A DNA stretch of 64,000 bases from DASUAS01 sp963841415 (GCA_963841415.1 CAWJCN010000001.1:1302001-1366000); one strand, 5' to 3'. Counted from the first letter of the stretch, positions 1-7,712 are shown. Notes: generated by a model not told the origin, from the letters alone. Made by a program: numbers and translations.

Positions 1-80
1 TCGAAGTCGCCCTGGTGCAGGCGCACGCAGTGGCCGTCCCGAAGATCGATGGCCGGCAGCAATTCGGGGACGACAGGCAC
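1..80 (-). CDS. hisA: HisA, phosphoribosylformimino-AICAR isomerase (N-terminus only)
   Basis: Only the first 26 codons lie in the window; the gene runs off the left edge. From the GTG at 80 the translation contains LLPAIDLRDG followed by CVRLHQGDF, the characteristic first beta strand and loop of HisA, the (beta/alpha)8 isomerase that converts ProFAR to PRFAR in histidine synthesis. HisF would begin with a different CLDV-type strand. The start is 11 nt downstream of the hisB stop, so it is the next cistron of the his operon. In most actinobacteria hisH lies between hisB and hisA; there is no room for it here. Confidence 0.85.
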   Translation of the reverse strand, partial: MPVVPELLPAIDLRDGHCVRLHQGDF

Positions 81-91
81 GGCCGTGGCGC

Positions 92-676
92 TCAGAGGGT
101 GCCCTTGGTCGACGGCACGCTCATGCCCTCGACCTTCACCGCGTCGCGCAGCGACCGCGCGACGCCCTTGAACGAAGCCTCGATGACGTGATGGCCGTTG
201 CGACCTGACAGCGAGCGGATGTGCAGCGTGATACCGGCGCCGAACGCGAACGCGCGCCAGAACTCCTCGGCCAGCTGCGGATCGAACGTGCCGATCCACT
301 CCGCGACCGGATCCACCTCGTAGACGAGGAACGGCCGACCCGAGAGGTCGAGCGCGACCTGCACCAGCGCCTCGTCGAGCGGGACCAGCGCCGACGCGAA
401 GCGCCGCACGCCGGCTTTGTCACCCAGCGCGTCCTTCAGCGCGGTGCCGAGCACGATCCCGACGTCTTCCACCGTGTGGTGCAGGTCGACGTCGAGGTCG
501 CCCTTCGCCTCGATGCGCAGATCGAACCCCCCGTGCTTGCCGAGCTGTTCGAGCATGTGGTCGAAGAAGGGGATTCCGGTCGTCGCCGACGCGCTGCCCC
601 CACCGTCGACGTCGAGCACGAGGTCGACAGTGGTCTCCTTCGTCGTGCGGTGCTGCTCGGACCTTCGGCTCGTCAT
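92..676 (-). CDS. hisB: HisB, imidazoleglycerol-phosphate dehydratase
   Basis: A 194-residue single-domain IGP dehydratase, the usual length for the monofunctional enzyme, acting in the sixth step of histidine synthesis. Manganese-binding histidine motifs are present: FFDHMLEQ (about residues 37-44), DLHHTVED (about 64-71) and GRNGHHVIEASFKG (about 158-171). The ATG at 676 overlaps the stop of a repeat-borne mini-ORF (ATGA at 673-676), so translation is probably coupled to it rather than driven by its own Shine-Dalgarno sequence. It lies between hisC and hisA on the same strand. Confidence 0.97.
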   Translation of the reverse strand: MTSRRSEQHRTTKETTVDLVLDVDGGGSASATTGIPFFDHMLEQLGKHGGFDLRIEAKGDLDVDLHHTVEDVGIVLGTALKDALGDKAGVRRFASALVPLDEALVQVALDLSGRPFLVYEVDPVAEWIGTFDPQLAEEFWRAFAFGAGITLHIRSLSGRNGHHVIEASFKGVARSLRDAVKVEGMSVPSTKGTL

Positions 677-738
677 GTCGGGTCGATTCCACTCCGGCGT
701 CCCGGCCTCCGGCCACGCCTCCGTTGCATCGTCTTCAT
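673..738 (-). repeat. MIRU-like interspersed repeat, copy A (hisC/hisB junction)
   Basis: The element fills the hisC-hisB junction and is bounded by the direct repeat ATGA: one copy overlaps the hisC stop (735-738), the other the hisB start (673-676). Between them is a 21-codon ORF reading MKT then MQRRRGRRPGRRSGID, starting in the first ATGA and ending in the second. The core is an imperfect palindrome (GGCC arms around TCC, inside GGCGT/ACGCC). Closely related copies occur at 20825-20894 and 30468-30535, and shorter or longer relatives at 34241-34285, 11193-11434 and 1809-1868. It looks like an insertion into an ancestral ATGA overlap with target duplication. Confidence 0.85.
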
Positions 739-1814
739 ACCGCGACCTCCTGGAGCGAGTTGCGGAGCGCGGCGAGGAACGCGTCGTTCTCCTCGGGGGT
801 GCCGACAGTGACGCGCAGACATCCCTCGAGCCGCGGCCAGCGCGAGAAGTCGCGCACGAGCACGCCGTGGTCGACCATCCGCTGCCAGCGCTCGTGGCCG
901 TCGCCGGCGGGACGGAACAGCAGGAAGTTGGCGCCCGACGGGTACACGACGACGCCGTCGACGCGCGCGAGCTCGGCCGCGAGCCGTTCGCGTTCGGCGA
1001 CGAGGCGCTCGACCCGGTCGTCCATCTCGTCGCCCAGCTCGAGCGCGAGCCGGCCTGCGATCTGCGTGGCCGACGCGAGGTGGTAGGGCAACACCACCTT
1101 CTCCAGCTCCTGCACCACCCACGACGGCGCGACCGCGAAGCCGAGACGCAGCGCCGCCATCGACCACACCTTCGAGTAGGTGCGCACCACGACGAGCGCG
1201 CGGTCGTCGCGCACGAGCTCCAGCGCGCTCCACGCGGCGAACTCGCCGTACGCCTCGTCGACCACCACGAGGCGGTCGCCGTCGGCGTCGAGGAGTGCCT
1301 CGATCGTGGCCGCGGGCTCGACCGTTCCGGTCGGGTTGTTGGGACTGCAGACGAACACGATCGTGGGCGTGTGCTCCGCGATCAGCGCACGCGCCGCGCC
1401 GGGGTCGACGGAGAAGTCGGCGCGCCGCTCTCCCACCACCACCGCGGTGCCGGTGATGCGGGCGATGTGCGAGTGCAGCGCGTACGTGGGCTCGAACAAG
1501 GCCGCGCGCCGGCCCGGCCCTCCGTAGGTGAGCAGGAGCGTCTGGAGGACCTCGTTCGACCCGTTGGCGCAGAAGAGCCGTTCGGGAGCCTGGCCGAGGT
1601 GGCTTCCGAGCGCGGCGCGCAACTCGCCTGCGGCGCGGTCGGGGTAGCGGTTGAGCGGCGCGTTGCGCAGCTCCTCGAGCCAGCGGTCGACGAACTCGGG
1701 CGGCGGCGCGAACGGGCTCTCGTTGGTGTTCAGCCGCACCGCCACGTCGAGTTGCGCCGAGTGGTAGCCCTCGAGCGAGCGCAGGTCGTCGCGCGGCGGG
1801 ATAGGTGTGCTCAC
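735..1814 (-). CDS. hisC: HisC, histidinol-phosphate aminotransferase
   Basis: A class I/II PLP-dependent aminotransferase of 359 residues that makes histidinol phosphate from imidazole acetol phosphate. Visible are the N-terminal RLNTNESPF motif, the CSPNNPTG motif, the VVDEAY strand contacting PLP, and the Schiff-base lysine in RTYSKVWSMAALRLGF. The start is ambiguous: GTG at 1814 gives the normal N-terminus, but the frame stays open to GTG 1823, 1862 and 1868, and the GTG at 1868 overlaps the hisD stop as GTGA. Those extra 18 codons are encoded entirely by a repeat element, so 1814 is taken as the ancestral start. The stop overlaps a mini-ORF start (ATGA). Confidence 0.95.
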   Translation of the reverse strand: MSTPIPPRDDLRSLEGYHSAQLDVAVRLNTNESPFAPPPEFVDRWLEELRNAPLNRYPDRAAGELRAALGSHLGQAPERLFCANGSNEVLQTLLLTYGGPGRRAALFEPTYALHSHIARITGTAVVVGERRADFSVDPGAARALIAEHTPTIVFVCSPNNPTGTVEPAATIEALLDADGDRLVVVDEAYGEFAAWSALELVRDDRALVVVRTYSKVWSMAALRLGFAVAPSWVVQELEKVVLPYHLASATQIAGRLALELGDEMDDRVERLVAERERLAAELARVDGVVVYPSGANFLLFRPAGDGHERWQRMVDHGVLVRDFSRWPRLEGCLRVTVGTPEENDAFLAALRNSLQEVAV

Positions 1815-1868
1815 TGTCTCCACTGGTCGTTCGCTACTCGCCGGGATACCCGGCTCCCTCACGCTCAC
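1809..1868 (-). repeat. MIRU-like repeat, copy F (hisD/hisC junction)
   Basis: The hisD stop and the hisC start are each embedded in the same hexamer GTGAGC (minus strand, 1863-1868 and 1809-1814), 54 nt apart. The intervening DNA resembles the middle part of the long repeat at 11193-11434, sharing the inverted repeat around GAGCCGGGTA and CCCGGC. Because 54 is a multiple of three, the inserted segment reads in frame into hisC and could add 18 residues (VSVREPGIPASSERPVET) if translation starts at the GTGA overlap. The pattern implies insertion into a GTGA overlap with duplication of GTGAGC. Confidence 0.7.
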
Positions 1869-3181
1869 GGCGGTGAATTCCGCGGAACGGTGAGCGCGCG
1901 GCGGACGTCGACCGACCGCGCGTGTGCGTCGAGACCTTCGGCCACGGCCAGCGCGCGCAGGTGCGGCGCCAGCGTGGTGAGGGCGTCCTCGGTGGCCTCG
2001 ACGACGTGCACGTGCTTGCGGAAGGTGTCGACGCGCAGCGCGCTGGCGAAGCGCGCGGTGCGGGCGGTCGGCAGCACGTGGTTGACTCCGGCCAGGTAGT
2101 CGCCGAGCGCGGCCGGCGACCACGGACCCAGGAACACCGCGCCCGCGTTGCGCACCAGCGGAAGGAGCGCGTGCGGGTCGGCGGTGAGGAGCTCGAGGTG
2201 TTCGGGGGCGATCGCGTTCACTGCGTCGAGCGCGGCGACCGCGTCGTCGACCAGCACCACCTGGCCACCCGTCGCCAGCGTCGCCGCGATCTCGGCCTGG
2301 CGGGGGGCGTCCGCGAGCAGCTCGTCGAGCGCGGCGTCGGTGGCGTCGGCGACCTCGGGATCCCACGTGACGAGCACGGCGGCGCCCCCGGGCCCGTGCT
2401 CGGCCTGCGCGAGCAGGTCGGCGGCGGCGTAGCGAGCGGGCACGCTGCCGTCGGCGACCACGACCACCTCCGACGGGCCGGCGAAGGAGTCGATGCCCAC
2501 GATCCCTGCGACCTCCCGCTTTGCCAGCGCGACGTAGCGGTTGCCGGGGCCGACGATCACGTCGACCGGACGGATGGTCTCGGTGCCGTACGCCATGGCG
2601 GCGACCGCCTGCGCGCCGCCGACGCGGTGCACCTCGGTGATCCCGACGAACGCAGCGGCGGCGAGCGTGGACACGGGGACGGCGCCGTCGGCATCCGGGG
2701 GGACGCAGAGCACCAGCTCCGCGACGTCCGCGAGCTGCGCGGGGATGGCGGTCATGAGCACGGTCGACGGGTAGGCGGCGCGTCCGCCAGGAACGTAGAT
2801 CCCGGCGCGAGCCACGGGAACCGCCAGCTCGCGCAGGGAGAGGCCGTCGCGCTCGAGCGCCGGCTCGGGAACCGCGGCCTGCAGGGCGTGGTAGCCACGG
2901 ATGCGATCCGCCGCTACTTCGAGCGCGGCGCGCAGCTCGGGTGCGGCGGTGTCGAGCGCGGCGCGGAGCTCGCCGGCGGGGACGCGGGCGTCGTCGATCT
3001 CGCAGCCGTCGAAGCGCGCGGTGAGCTCGCGGACGGCGGCGTCGCCCCGGGCCCGGACGTCGGCGAGGATCGCCCGCACCGCCGCGAGAACGCCGTCGTC
3101 AGCTGCATCGCCCGCCGCGTCAGGACGCGCGAGCGCGCCAGACAGGTCGGCACAGCCGCGGAGGTCGAGTCGGGAGAGCAC
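1865..3181 (-). CDS. hisD: HisD, histidinol dehydrogenase
   Basis: A 438-residue zinc- and NAD-dependent enzyme for the last two oxidations from histidinol to histidine, close to the usual length of about 430-440. Recognisable blocks are GIYVPGGRAAYPSTVLM, the GPGNRYVALAKREV stretch, the GIDSFAGPSEVVVVAD stretch, the catalytic region IAPEHLEL and the C-terminal GVNHVLPT. GTG at 3181 is chosen because it gives a family-like N-terminus (VLSRLDLRG). A TACGAT box on the minus strand lies 9 nt upstream and overlaps the -10 of the divergent gene at 3207. First gene of the his operon. Confidence 0.96.
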   Translation of the reverse strand: MLSRLDLRGCADLSGALARPDAAGDAADDGVLAAVRAILADVRARGDAAVRELTARFDGCEIDDARVPAGELRAALDTAAPELRAALEVAADRIRGYHALQAAVPEPALERDGLSLRELAVPVARAGIYVPGGRAAYPSTVLMTAIPAQLADVAELVLCVPPDADGAVPVSTLAAAAFVGITEVHRVGGAQAVAAMAYGTETIRPVDVIVGPGNRYVALAKREVAGIVGIDSFAGPSEVVVVADGSVPARYAAADLLAQAEHGPGGAAVLVTWDPEVADATDAALDELLADAPRQAEIAATLATGGQVVLVDDAVAALDAVNAIAPEHLELLTADPHALLPLVRNAGAVFLGPWSPAALGDYLAGVNHVLPTARTARFASALRVDTFRKHVHVVEATEDALTTLAPHLRALAVAEGLDAHARSVDVRRALTVPRNSPP

Positions 3182-3190
3182 GGTGGGGTC

Positions 3191-3200
3191 ATCGTAGGCT
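3191..3200. promoter_or_regulatory. Divergent -10 boxes sharing TA (hisD / 67-aa gene)
   Basis: Plus strand TAGGCT at 3195-3200 ends 6 nt before the GTG at 3207, the spacing of a leaderless start. Minus strand TACGAT (3196-3191) ends 9 nt before the hisD GTG at 3181. The two hexamers share the TA at 3195-3196, so both polymerases would melt the same step. Confidence 0.6.
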
Positions 3201-3206
3201 GGGTCC

Positions 3207-3410
3207 GTGCCCGCGTCGTCTGACTTCGCCGAGCTGTCGAGCCTCCGAGCGCAGCTCGACGAGCTCACCTCGCGGGTCGTAGCGGTCGGCGATCGCTACC
3301 GCGACACCGACGACTCGGCCATCGCGGCCGAGCTCGACCAGGCGGAACGCACGCTGCTCGGCGCCGCCCGCGCGCTCGACCGCGCCACCTCGCTGCTCAG
3401 CGGGAGCTAA
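3207..3410 (+). CDS. Small helical protein, function unknown
   Basis: A 67-residue acidic, predominantly helical protein beginning MPASSDFAELSSLRAQ; it has heptad-like leucine spacing (LRAQLDELTSRVV and AERTLLGAARALDRATSLL) suggestive of a helical hairpin or coiled coil. No signal peptide, membrane segment or cysteine is present and I do not recognise the family. The GTG start is supported by the leaderless -10 at 3195-3200. It is divergent from hisD and its TAA overlaps the nth TAG by 3 nt on the opposite strand, so the two genes converge without a spacer. Confidence 0.7.
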   Translation: MPASSDFAELSSLRAQLDELTSRVVAVGDRYRDTDDSAIAAELDQAERTLLGAARALDRATSLLSGS

Positions 3411-4090
3411 CCGGCCTCCGCTTCCGCCTTGCTCGCCGCCGCGCGCGCCGCCGGGTCGGCCGACGGGCAGATGTCGACGAGCACGCACCGGTCGCACGCG
3501 GGCTTGCGGGCGTAGCAGACCTGCCGTCCGTGGAGGATGAGGCGGAGCGAGAAGCGGCCGCGCTCGTCGGGCGGGACGAGCGCGTCGAGGTCCGTCTCGA
3601 CCTTCACCGGATCGTCCTCCGTGGTGAGCTTGAGCCGGCGCGACAACCGGCCGACGTGCGTGTCGACGGGAAGACCGGGCAGGTCGAACGCGACCGACCG
3701 CACGACGTTGCCGGTCTTGCGCCCGACTCCGGGCAGCTTCACGAGGTCGTCGAGCTCGGTCGGCACCTCGCCGTCGTAGTCGTCCTCGAGGGCGCGCGCC
3801 ATGCCGAGCAGGTTCTTGGTCTTGGAGCGGTAGAAGCCGGTTGGGAAGACGAGCTGCTCGACGTCGGCGGGGTTGGCGTGCGCGAGGTCGGCGGGCGTCG
3901 GATACCTGGCGAAGAGCGCGGGCGTGACCTTGTTGACGTTCTCGTCGGTGGTCTGCGCCGAGAGGATCGTCGCGGTGAGCAGCTGGAACGGGTTGTCGTG
4001 CACCAGCGCGCACTCCGCACCCGGATACTCGAGCGCCAGCCGCTCGCGCGTGATCTCCGCGCGCGCCTTCGCCCCCCGGGGCCGAGCCAT
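3407..4090 (-). CDS. nth: Endonuclease III (DNA glycosylase/AP lyase)
   Basis: A 227-residue HhH-GPD base-excision repair enzyme removing oxidised pyrimidines. The hairpin-helix-hairpin LPGVGRKTGNVV carries the catalytic lysine (K125), the PVDTHVGRL motif the catalytic aspartate (D143), and the C-terminus a [4Fe-4S] cluster with C192-x6-C199-x2-C202-x5-C208. The tail after the cluster is a short Ala/Glu-rich extension. It is convergent with, and overlaps the end of, the small gene at 3207; upstream lies a strong palindrome and the VOC gene. Confidence 0.97.
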   Translation of the reverse strand: MARPRGAKARAEITRERLALEYPGAECALVHDNPFQLLTATILSAQTTDENVNKVTPALFARYPTPADLAHANPADVEQLVFPTGFYRSKTKNLLGMARALEDDYDGEVPTELDDLVKLPGVGRKTGNVVRSVAFDLPGLPVDTHVGRLSRRLKLTTEDDPVKVETDLDALVPPDERGRFSLRLILHGRQVCYARKPACDRCVLVDICPSADPAARAAASKAEAEAG

Positions 4091-4109
4091 CAGCAGTTCC
4101 CCATCACCA

Positions 4110-4160
4110 CGAGGTTGCGTCGCCGGAACAGGTACGACATGTCCGAACGACGCAACCTCG
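4110..4160. terminator. 13-bp perfect inverted repeat between VOC gene and nth
   Basis: CGAGGTTGCGTCG at 4110-4122 is repeated in perfect reverse complement at 4148-4160, with a 25-nt loop. It begins 7 nt beyond the stop of the VOC gene (minus strand, ends 4167) and lies upstream of nth (start 4090), so it most likely terminates VOC transcription. There is no T-tract. Confidence 0.6.
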
Positions 4161-4166
4161 CAAGGG

Positions 4167-4946
4167 TCAGGCGCCCGCGAGCTCGGGCTTGAGCGCGATG
4201 ACGTTGAAGGCGGCGCCGTAGGGGTCGGCGACCACCGCGAAACGTCCGGGCTCGATGTCCATCGGCGGCATCATCACCTGACCGCCGAGCTCGGCGATCC
4301 GAGCGACTGCGGTGTCGGTGTCGGCGACCGCGAAGTACACGGCCCAGTGCGGCGGCACCTCGGCGGGCAGCATCGGTGGCTTCAGCATCATCCCGCCGAC
4401 GGACCGGCCGTTGACCTGCCACTCCGTGTATTCACCCGTGGGACCTGCGCCCTGCGTGTTGCACGTCCAGCCGAACACCGCGCCGTAGAACGCCTTGGAC
4501 GCGTCGACGTCGGTCGTGAGCAACTCACTCCACGACCACGTGCCCGGCTCGTTCACGAGCTGCGCGCCCGGATGCGTGCCCGCCTGCCACACGGAGATGA
4601 CCGCGCCCACGTTGTCGATGAACACCGCCATCCGGCCCACGTCGAGCACGTCCATCGGCGGCACGATCACCTGTCCGCCCGCGGCCGTGACCTTCTCGGC
4701 CGCGTCGTCGGCGCTGGCGACGGCCACGTAGGTGGACCAGTACGGCGGACCGGGGCTCTGCGCGGGCCCGATCCCGGCGACCGCGCGGTCACCCACCATC
4801 GCGACCCGGTACCCGCCGGTCTCGGGCGGCCCCTCGGGCGCGTCCCATCCGAAGAGGGCGCCGTAGAAGTCGGCCGCACCCTGCGGGTCGGGGCTGCCCA
4901 TGTCGACCCACGACGGCACTCCCGGCTCGTACTTGTCGATCTCCAT
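4167..4946 (-). CDS. Two-domain VOC (glyoxalase/bleomycin-resistance-like) protein
   Basis: A 259-residue tandem of two vicinal-oxygen-chelate modules (about residues 8-122 and 133-255), each starting with a WVDMGSPD- or WSELLTTD-type strand, then FYGALFGW or FYGAVFGW, and ending in the VIVPPMD/VMMPPMD hairpin and a variable last strand. This is the CFP-30B-like hydroxylase/glyoxalase family of actinobacteria; substrate is unknown. Start ATG at 4946 is preceded by GGGAG seven bases upstream. It is divergent from mshD with overlapping -10 boxes. Confidence 0.9.
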   Translation of the reverse strand: MEIDKYEPGVPSWVDMGSPDPQGAADFYGALFGWDAPEGPPETGGYRVAMVGDRAVAGIGPAQSPGPPYWSTYVAVASADDAAEKVTAAGGQVIVPPMDVLDVGRMAVFIDNVGAVISVWQAGTHPGAQLVNEPGTWSWSELLTTDVDASKAFYGAVFGWTCNTQGAGPTGEYTEWQVNGRSVGGMMLKPPMLPAEVPPHWAVYFAVADTDTAVARIAELGGQVMMPPMDIEPGRFAVVADPYGAAFNVIALKPELAGA

Positions 4947-4982
4947 CGCGAGCTCCCGTCTCTCGGCTCTCCCTGCACACCG

Positions 4983-4992
4983 ACGCTACCCT
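4983..4992. promoter_or_regulatory. Divergent -10 boxes sharing TA (VOC gene / mshD)
   Basis: Plus strand TACCCT at 4987-4992 lies exactly 6 nt before the mshD GTG at 4999 (leaderless). Minus strand TAGCGT (4988-4983) points to the VOC gene, whose leader would be about 30 nt with its own GGGAG. The two hexamers share TA at 4987-4988, the same layout as at 3191-3200 and 37244-37253. Confidence 0.6.
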
Positions 4993-4998
4993 CCGCCG

Positions 4999-5913
4999 GT
5001 GGGCTCCCGACAGGTGGTGCGCGACTTCTCCGCCGACGACGTGGCACGCGTCCGCGCCCTCACCGACGCGATCGAATCGGCGACCGGCGTCGCGCCGCTC
5101 GGCGACGACGCGTGGACCGGCATGCATACGCTCGTCGGTCGCGACCGCGGCCTGTTCGACGACTCGGGCGACGCCTACGCGCATCTCGCGCGCCACCATG
5201 CCGACGAGTGGTCGGTCGAGCTCGCGGTTCTTCCCGACGTCGACGTCGACCTCGATGCGCTCCTCGCCACGGCGCTCGACCTGATCGCGCAGGAAGGCGG
5301 TGGTCACGTCACGTACTGGGTCCACGGGGCCGACACCGACGCCGACGCCGACGCCCGCGCCCGTCGGGCCGGCTTCACCGCCGAGCGCGAGCTGCTCCAG
5401 ATGCGGGTGCCCCTCCCCCTCGCCGATCCACCCCGCTGGCCCGACGGCACCACCGCGCGCACCTTCCGGCCCGGTGAGGACGAAGCGGCGTGGGTCGAGG
5501 TCAACAACCGGGCCTTCGCCGGTCACCCCGAGCAGGGCGCGTGGACCGTCGCCACGATCGGCGCCCGCGAGCACGAGGACTGGTTCGATCCCGAGGGCTT
5601 CGTGCTGGCCATCGACGCCGACGGCCTCGCCGGCTTCTGCTGGACCAAGGTGCACCCGCCGCAGCCGCCGCGCGAGCCCGACGCGCTCGGCGAGATCTAC
5701 GTGATCGGCGCCGATCCCAGCCGTCACGGTCGCGGCCTCGGCCGCGCCCTCACCACCGCGGGCCTGGCGTCGCTCTCGGAACGAGGCATCACCGTCGGCG
5801 TGCTCTTCGTCGACGCCGACAACGCGGCCGCGGTCGGCCTCTACCGCGCCCTCGGTTTCGTGGCCGACCGCGCCGACCGCGCCTACGGCCGCGACGTCGC
5901 ACCGTCGCGATGA
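4999..5913 (+). CDS. mshD: Mycothiol synthase (GNAT acetyltransferase)
   Basis: A 304-residue tandem GNAT protein that would acetylate the cysteine amine of Cys-GlcN-Ins to finish mycothiol. The C-terminal module contains the MshD-like stretch AWVEVNNRAFAGHPEQGAW (about residues 164-182), the GFCWTKVHP strand, the acetyl-CoA loop in GADPSRHGRGLGRALT (about 237-252), and LFVDADNAAAVGLYRALGF (about 270-288). GTG 4999 is chosen from the leaderless -10 at 4987-4992; longer frames upstream would cross the promoter. It overlaps rlmN by ATGA. Confidence 0.9.
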   Translation: MGSRQVVRDFSADDVARVRALTDAIESATGVAPLGDDAWTGMHTLVGRDRGLFDDSGDAYAHLARHHADEWSVELAVLPDVDVDLDALLATALDLIAQEGGGHVTYWVHGADTDADADARARRAGFTAERELLQMRVPLPLADPPRWPDGTTARTFRPGEDEAAWVEVNNRAFAGHPEQGAWTVATIGAREHEDWFDPEGFVLAIDADGLAGFCWTKVHPPQPPREPDALGEIYVIGADPSRHGRGLGRALTTAGLASLSERGITVGVLFVDADNAAAVGLYRALGFVADRADRAYGRDVAPSR

Positions 5914-6947
5914 CCACGCGCTACGGCGCCTCGCGCGCCGAGCTCGACGCCCTGCTCGCGGAGTGGGGCGAGCCCCGGTACCGAGCCGATCAGGTGTGGG
6001 ACGCGCTGTATCGACAGCACGTCGCGCTCGACGATGCGACCGCGCTCCCGCGCCCGTTGCGCGACCGACTCGCCGACGCGCTCCCGCTCGCGCTCGACCC
6101 GCTCGTCGAGCAGACCGCGCACGACGGCATGACCACAAAGTGGCTGTGGTCGTGCACGCGTGACCGCGCGCAGATCGAGACCGTCCTCATGCGCTACCCG
6201 GAGCGGGCGACGGTGTGCGTGTCGTCGCAGGCCGGATGCGCGATGGGCTGCACCTTCTGCGCCACCGGTCAGGCCGGCTTCGAACGTCACCTCGACATGG
6301 GCGAGATCGTCGAACAGGTCGTGCGCGCGGCGCAGGCGTCGCCGCAACGCGTGAGCAACGTGGTGTTCATGGGCATGGGCGAGCCACTGGCCAACTACGA
6401 CCAGACCTGGGCGGCGGTACGCCGCCTCCACGACGAGGTCGGTCTCTCCGCCCGCCGGATCACCGTCAGCACCGTCGGCGTCGCGCCCGCGATCCGTCGC
6501 CTCGCCCACGAGGACCTCCCGGTGACGCTGGCAGTGTCGCTCCACGCCCCCACCGACGCCGAGCGCGACGCGCTCGTGCCGCTGAACCGCCGCTACCCGA
6601 TCGCCGAGGTGCTCGACGCCGCCGCCGAGTTCGCCGGCGCCAAGGGCCGCCGGGTGACGTTCGAATACGCCTGCATCGCGGGCGTCAACGACTCCCGCCC
6701 GCAGGCCGAGGCGCTCGGTGCGCTCCTCGGCGCGTTCCCGGGCGTCGGGGGCACCCACGTGAACCTCATCCCGCTCAACCCCACCGACGGCTTCGGCGGT
6801 CACGCCCCGCCGCCACCGTCGTTGAAGGCGTTCGCCGAGCGGCTGCGGGCTCACGGCGTCACCGCCACTGTGCGGCGCAACCGAGGCACCGACATCGCCG
6901 CGGCCTGCGGTCAGCTCCGCTCCCGGGAGGCGATACCGCCGGAGTGA
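5910..6947 (+). CDS. rlmN: RlmN, 23S rRNA/tRNA (adenine C2) methyltransferase
   Basis: A 345-residue radical-SAM enzyme that methylates A2503 of 23S rRNA and A37 of some tRNAs. The cluster motif is CAMGCTFC (about residues 110-117); GMGEPLANYD, the AVSLHAP strand and FEYACIAGVND are conserved RlmN blocks, and the second catalytic cysteine sits in IAAACGQL near the C-terminus. ATG 5910 overlaps the mshD stop (ATGA), implying coupled translation. Confidence 0.97.
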   Translation: MTTRYGASRAELDALLAEWGEPRYRADQVWDALYRQHVALDDATALPRPLRDRLADALPLALDPLVEQTAHDGMTTKWLWSCTRDRAQIETVLMRYPERATVCVSSQAGCAMGCTFCATGQAGFERHLDMGEIVEQVVRAAQASPQRVSNVVFMGMGEPLANYDQTWAAVRRLHDEVGLSARRITVSTVGVAPAIRRLAHEDLPVTLAVSLHAPTDAERDALVPLNRRYPIAEVLDAAAEFAGAKGRRVTFEYACIAGVNDSRPQAEALGALLGAFPGVGGTHVNLIPLNPTDGFGGHAPPPPSLKAFAERLRAHGVTATVRRNRGTDIAAACGQLRSREAIPPE

Positions 6948-6958
6948 TGCCCGTCGGG

Positions 6959-6964
6959 CACAAT
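6959..6964 (+). promoter_or_regulatory. Leaderless -10 (CACAAT)
   Basis: CACAAT ends 7 nt before the GTG at 6972. An ATG at 6963 overlaps this box and is therefore less likely to be the start. Confidence 0.45.
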
Positions 6965-6971
6965 GGGATCC

Positions 6972-7331
6972 GTGAACCAGTGGAAGTGGGTCAATCAGTT
7001 CCAACCCCAGACCCTCTACATGGCGACGATCCTCTGCTACGTGGACGCCGTCTTCGGACTGGTGTTCGGGCTCGTCGCCACCTCGCTCCTCGCCGGGCTC
7101 ATCACGATCGCGGCACTCGCCGCCGGCGGGTTCGGGGTCGCCAACGAGAAGAAGTGGGGCTACGCGGTGGCCGTCGGCGGGGCCGTGCTGCAGGTCGTGA
7201 TGCTCTTCGCCGTGTTCGGCACCTCGGTCTTCACCACCACGGTGATCATCAGCTTCGCCTTCGACGCCGTGCTCGTCGCGCTGCTCGTCCACCCGATGAG
7301 CCGCGAGTACCAGCGCATCTGGTTCAAGTAG
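6972..7331 (+). CDS. Small integral membrane protein
   Basis: A 119-residue protein with four hydrophobic stretches (about residues 16-31, 34-51, 58-78 and 82-104), a short charged loop NEKKW between the second and third, and a cytoplasmic-looking end MSREYQRIWFK. No catalytic motif is visible and the family is unknown to me. Start GTG at 6972 follows the leaderless box at 6959-6964. It lies between rlmN and the STAS gene on the same strand, each with its own promoter. Confidence 0.75.
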   Translation: MNQWKWVNQFQPQTLYMATILCYVDAVFGLVFGLVATSLLAGLITIAALAAGGFGVANEKKWGYAVAVGGAVLQVVMLFAVFGTSVFTTTVIISFAFDAVLVALLVHPMSREYQRIWFK

Positions 7332-7390
7332 CGGCGAAGTTCTGGCTGTCTCCTGACGGCAAGTTGGCCGTTTGGCAATGCGGCGCCAGG

Positions 7391-7396
7391 TACGGT
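7391..7396 (+). promoter_or_regulatory. Leaderless -10 (TACGGT) of STAS gene
   Basis: TACGGT ends 7 nt before the ATG at 7404. The in-frame GTG at 7395 lies inside the box and can be excluded if this promoter is used. Confidence 0.55.
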
Positions 7397-7403
7397 GCCG
7401 ACG

Positions 7404-7712
7404 ATGGATGGGCAGAACCTCTCTCTCGACGTGCGCCGCGACGGTGAAGCGACCTGGGTCCGCGCCACCGGCGAGCTCGATCAGGCGTCCGCTCCCCAGC
7501 TGCGGGACTGCCTGACCGCGCTCGCGGGCGAAGTCGTGCTCGATCTCGCCGCGCTCGAGTTCCTTGACTCGTCCGGGCTCGGTGTGCTCATCCGCGCCAA
7601 CCGCGAGCTGCAGGAGACGGGCGGTGCGCTCCGCGTGCGCTCTCCGCAGCCGCAAGTCCGTCGCGTGCTCGACATCACCGGCGCGGGTGAGTGGCTCGAC
7701 GTTGAGCCGTAG
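7404..7712 (+). CDS. Anti-sigma factor antagonist (STAS domain)
   Basis: A 102-residue stand-alone STAS protein of the SpoIIAA/RsbV/BldG type. The phosphorylation loop is LEFLDSSGLGVLIRA (about residues 49-63), where the kinase-targeted serine is one of the two adjacent serines. Such proteins release a sigma factor by binding an RsbW-like anti-sigma kinase; no kinase gene is adjacent, so the partner is elsewhere. The end converges with the aacS end across a palindrome. Confidence 0.92.
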   Translation: MDGQNLSLDVRRDGEATWVRATGELDQASAPQLRDCLTALAGEVVLDLAALEFLDSSGLGVLIRANRELQETGGALRVRSPQPQVRRVLDITGAGEWLDVEP

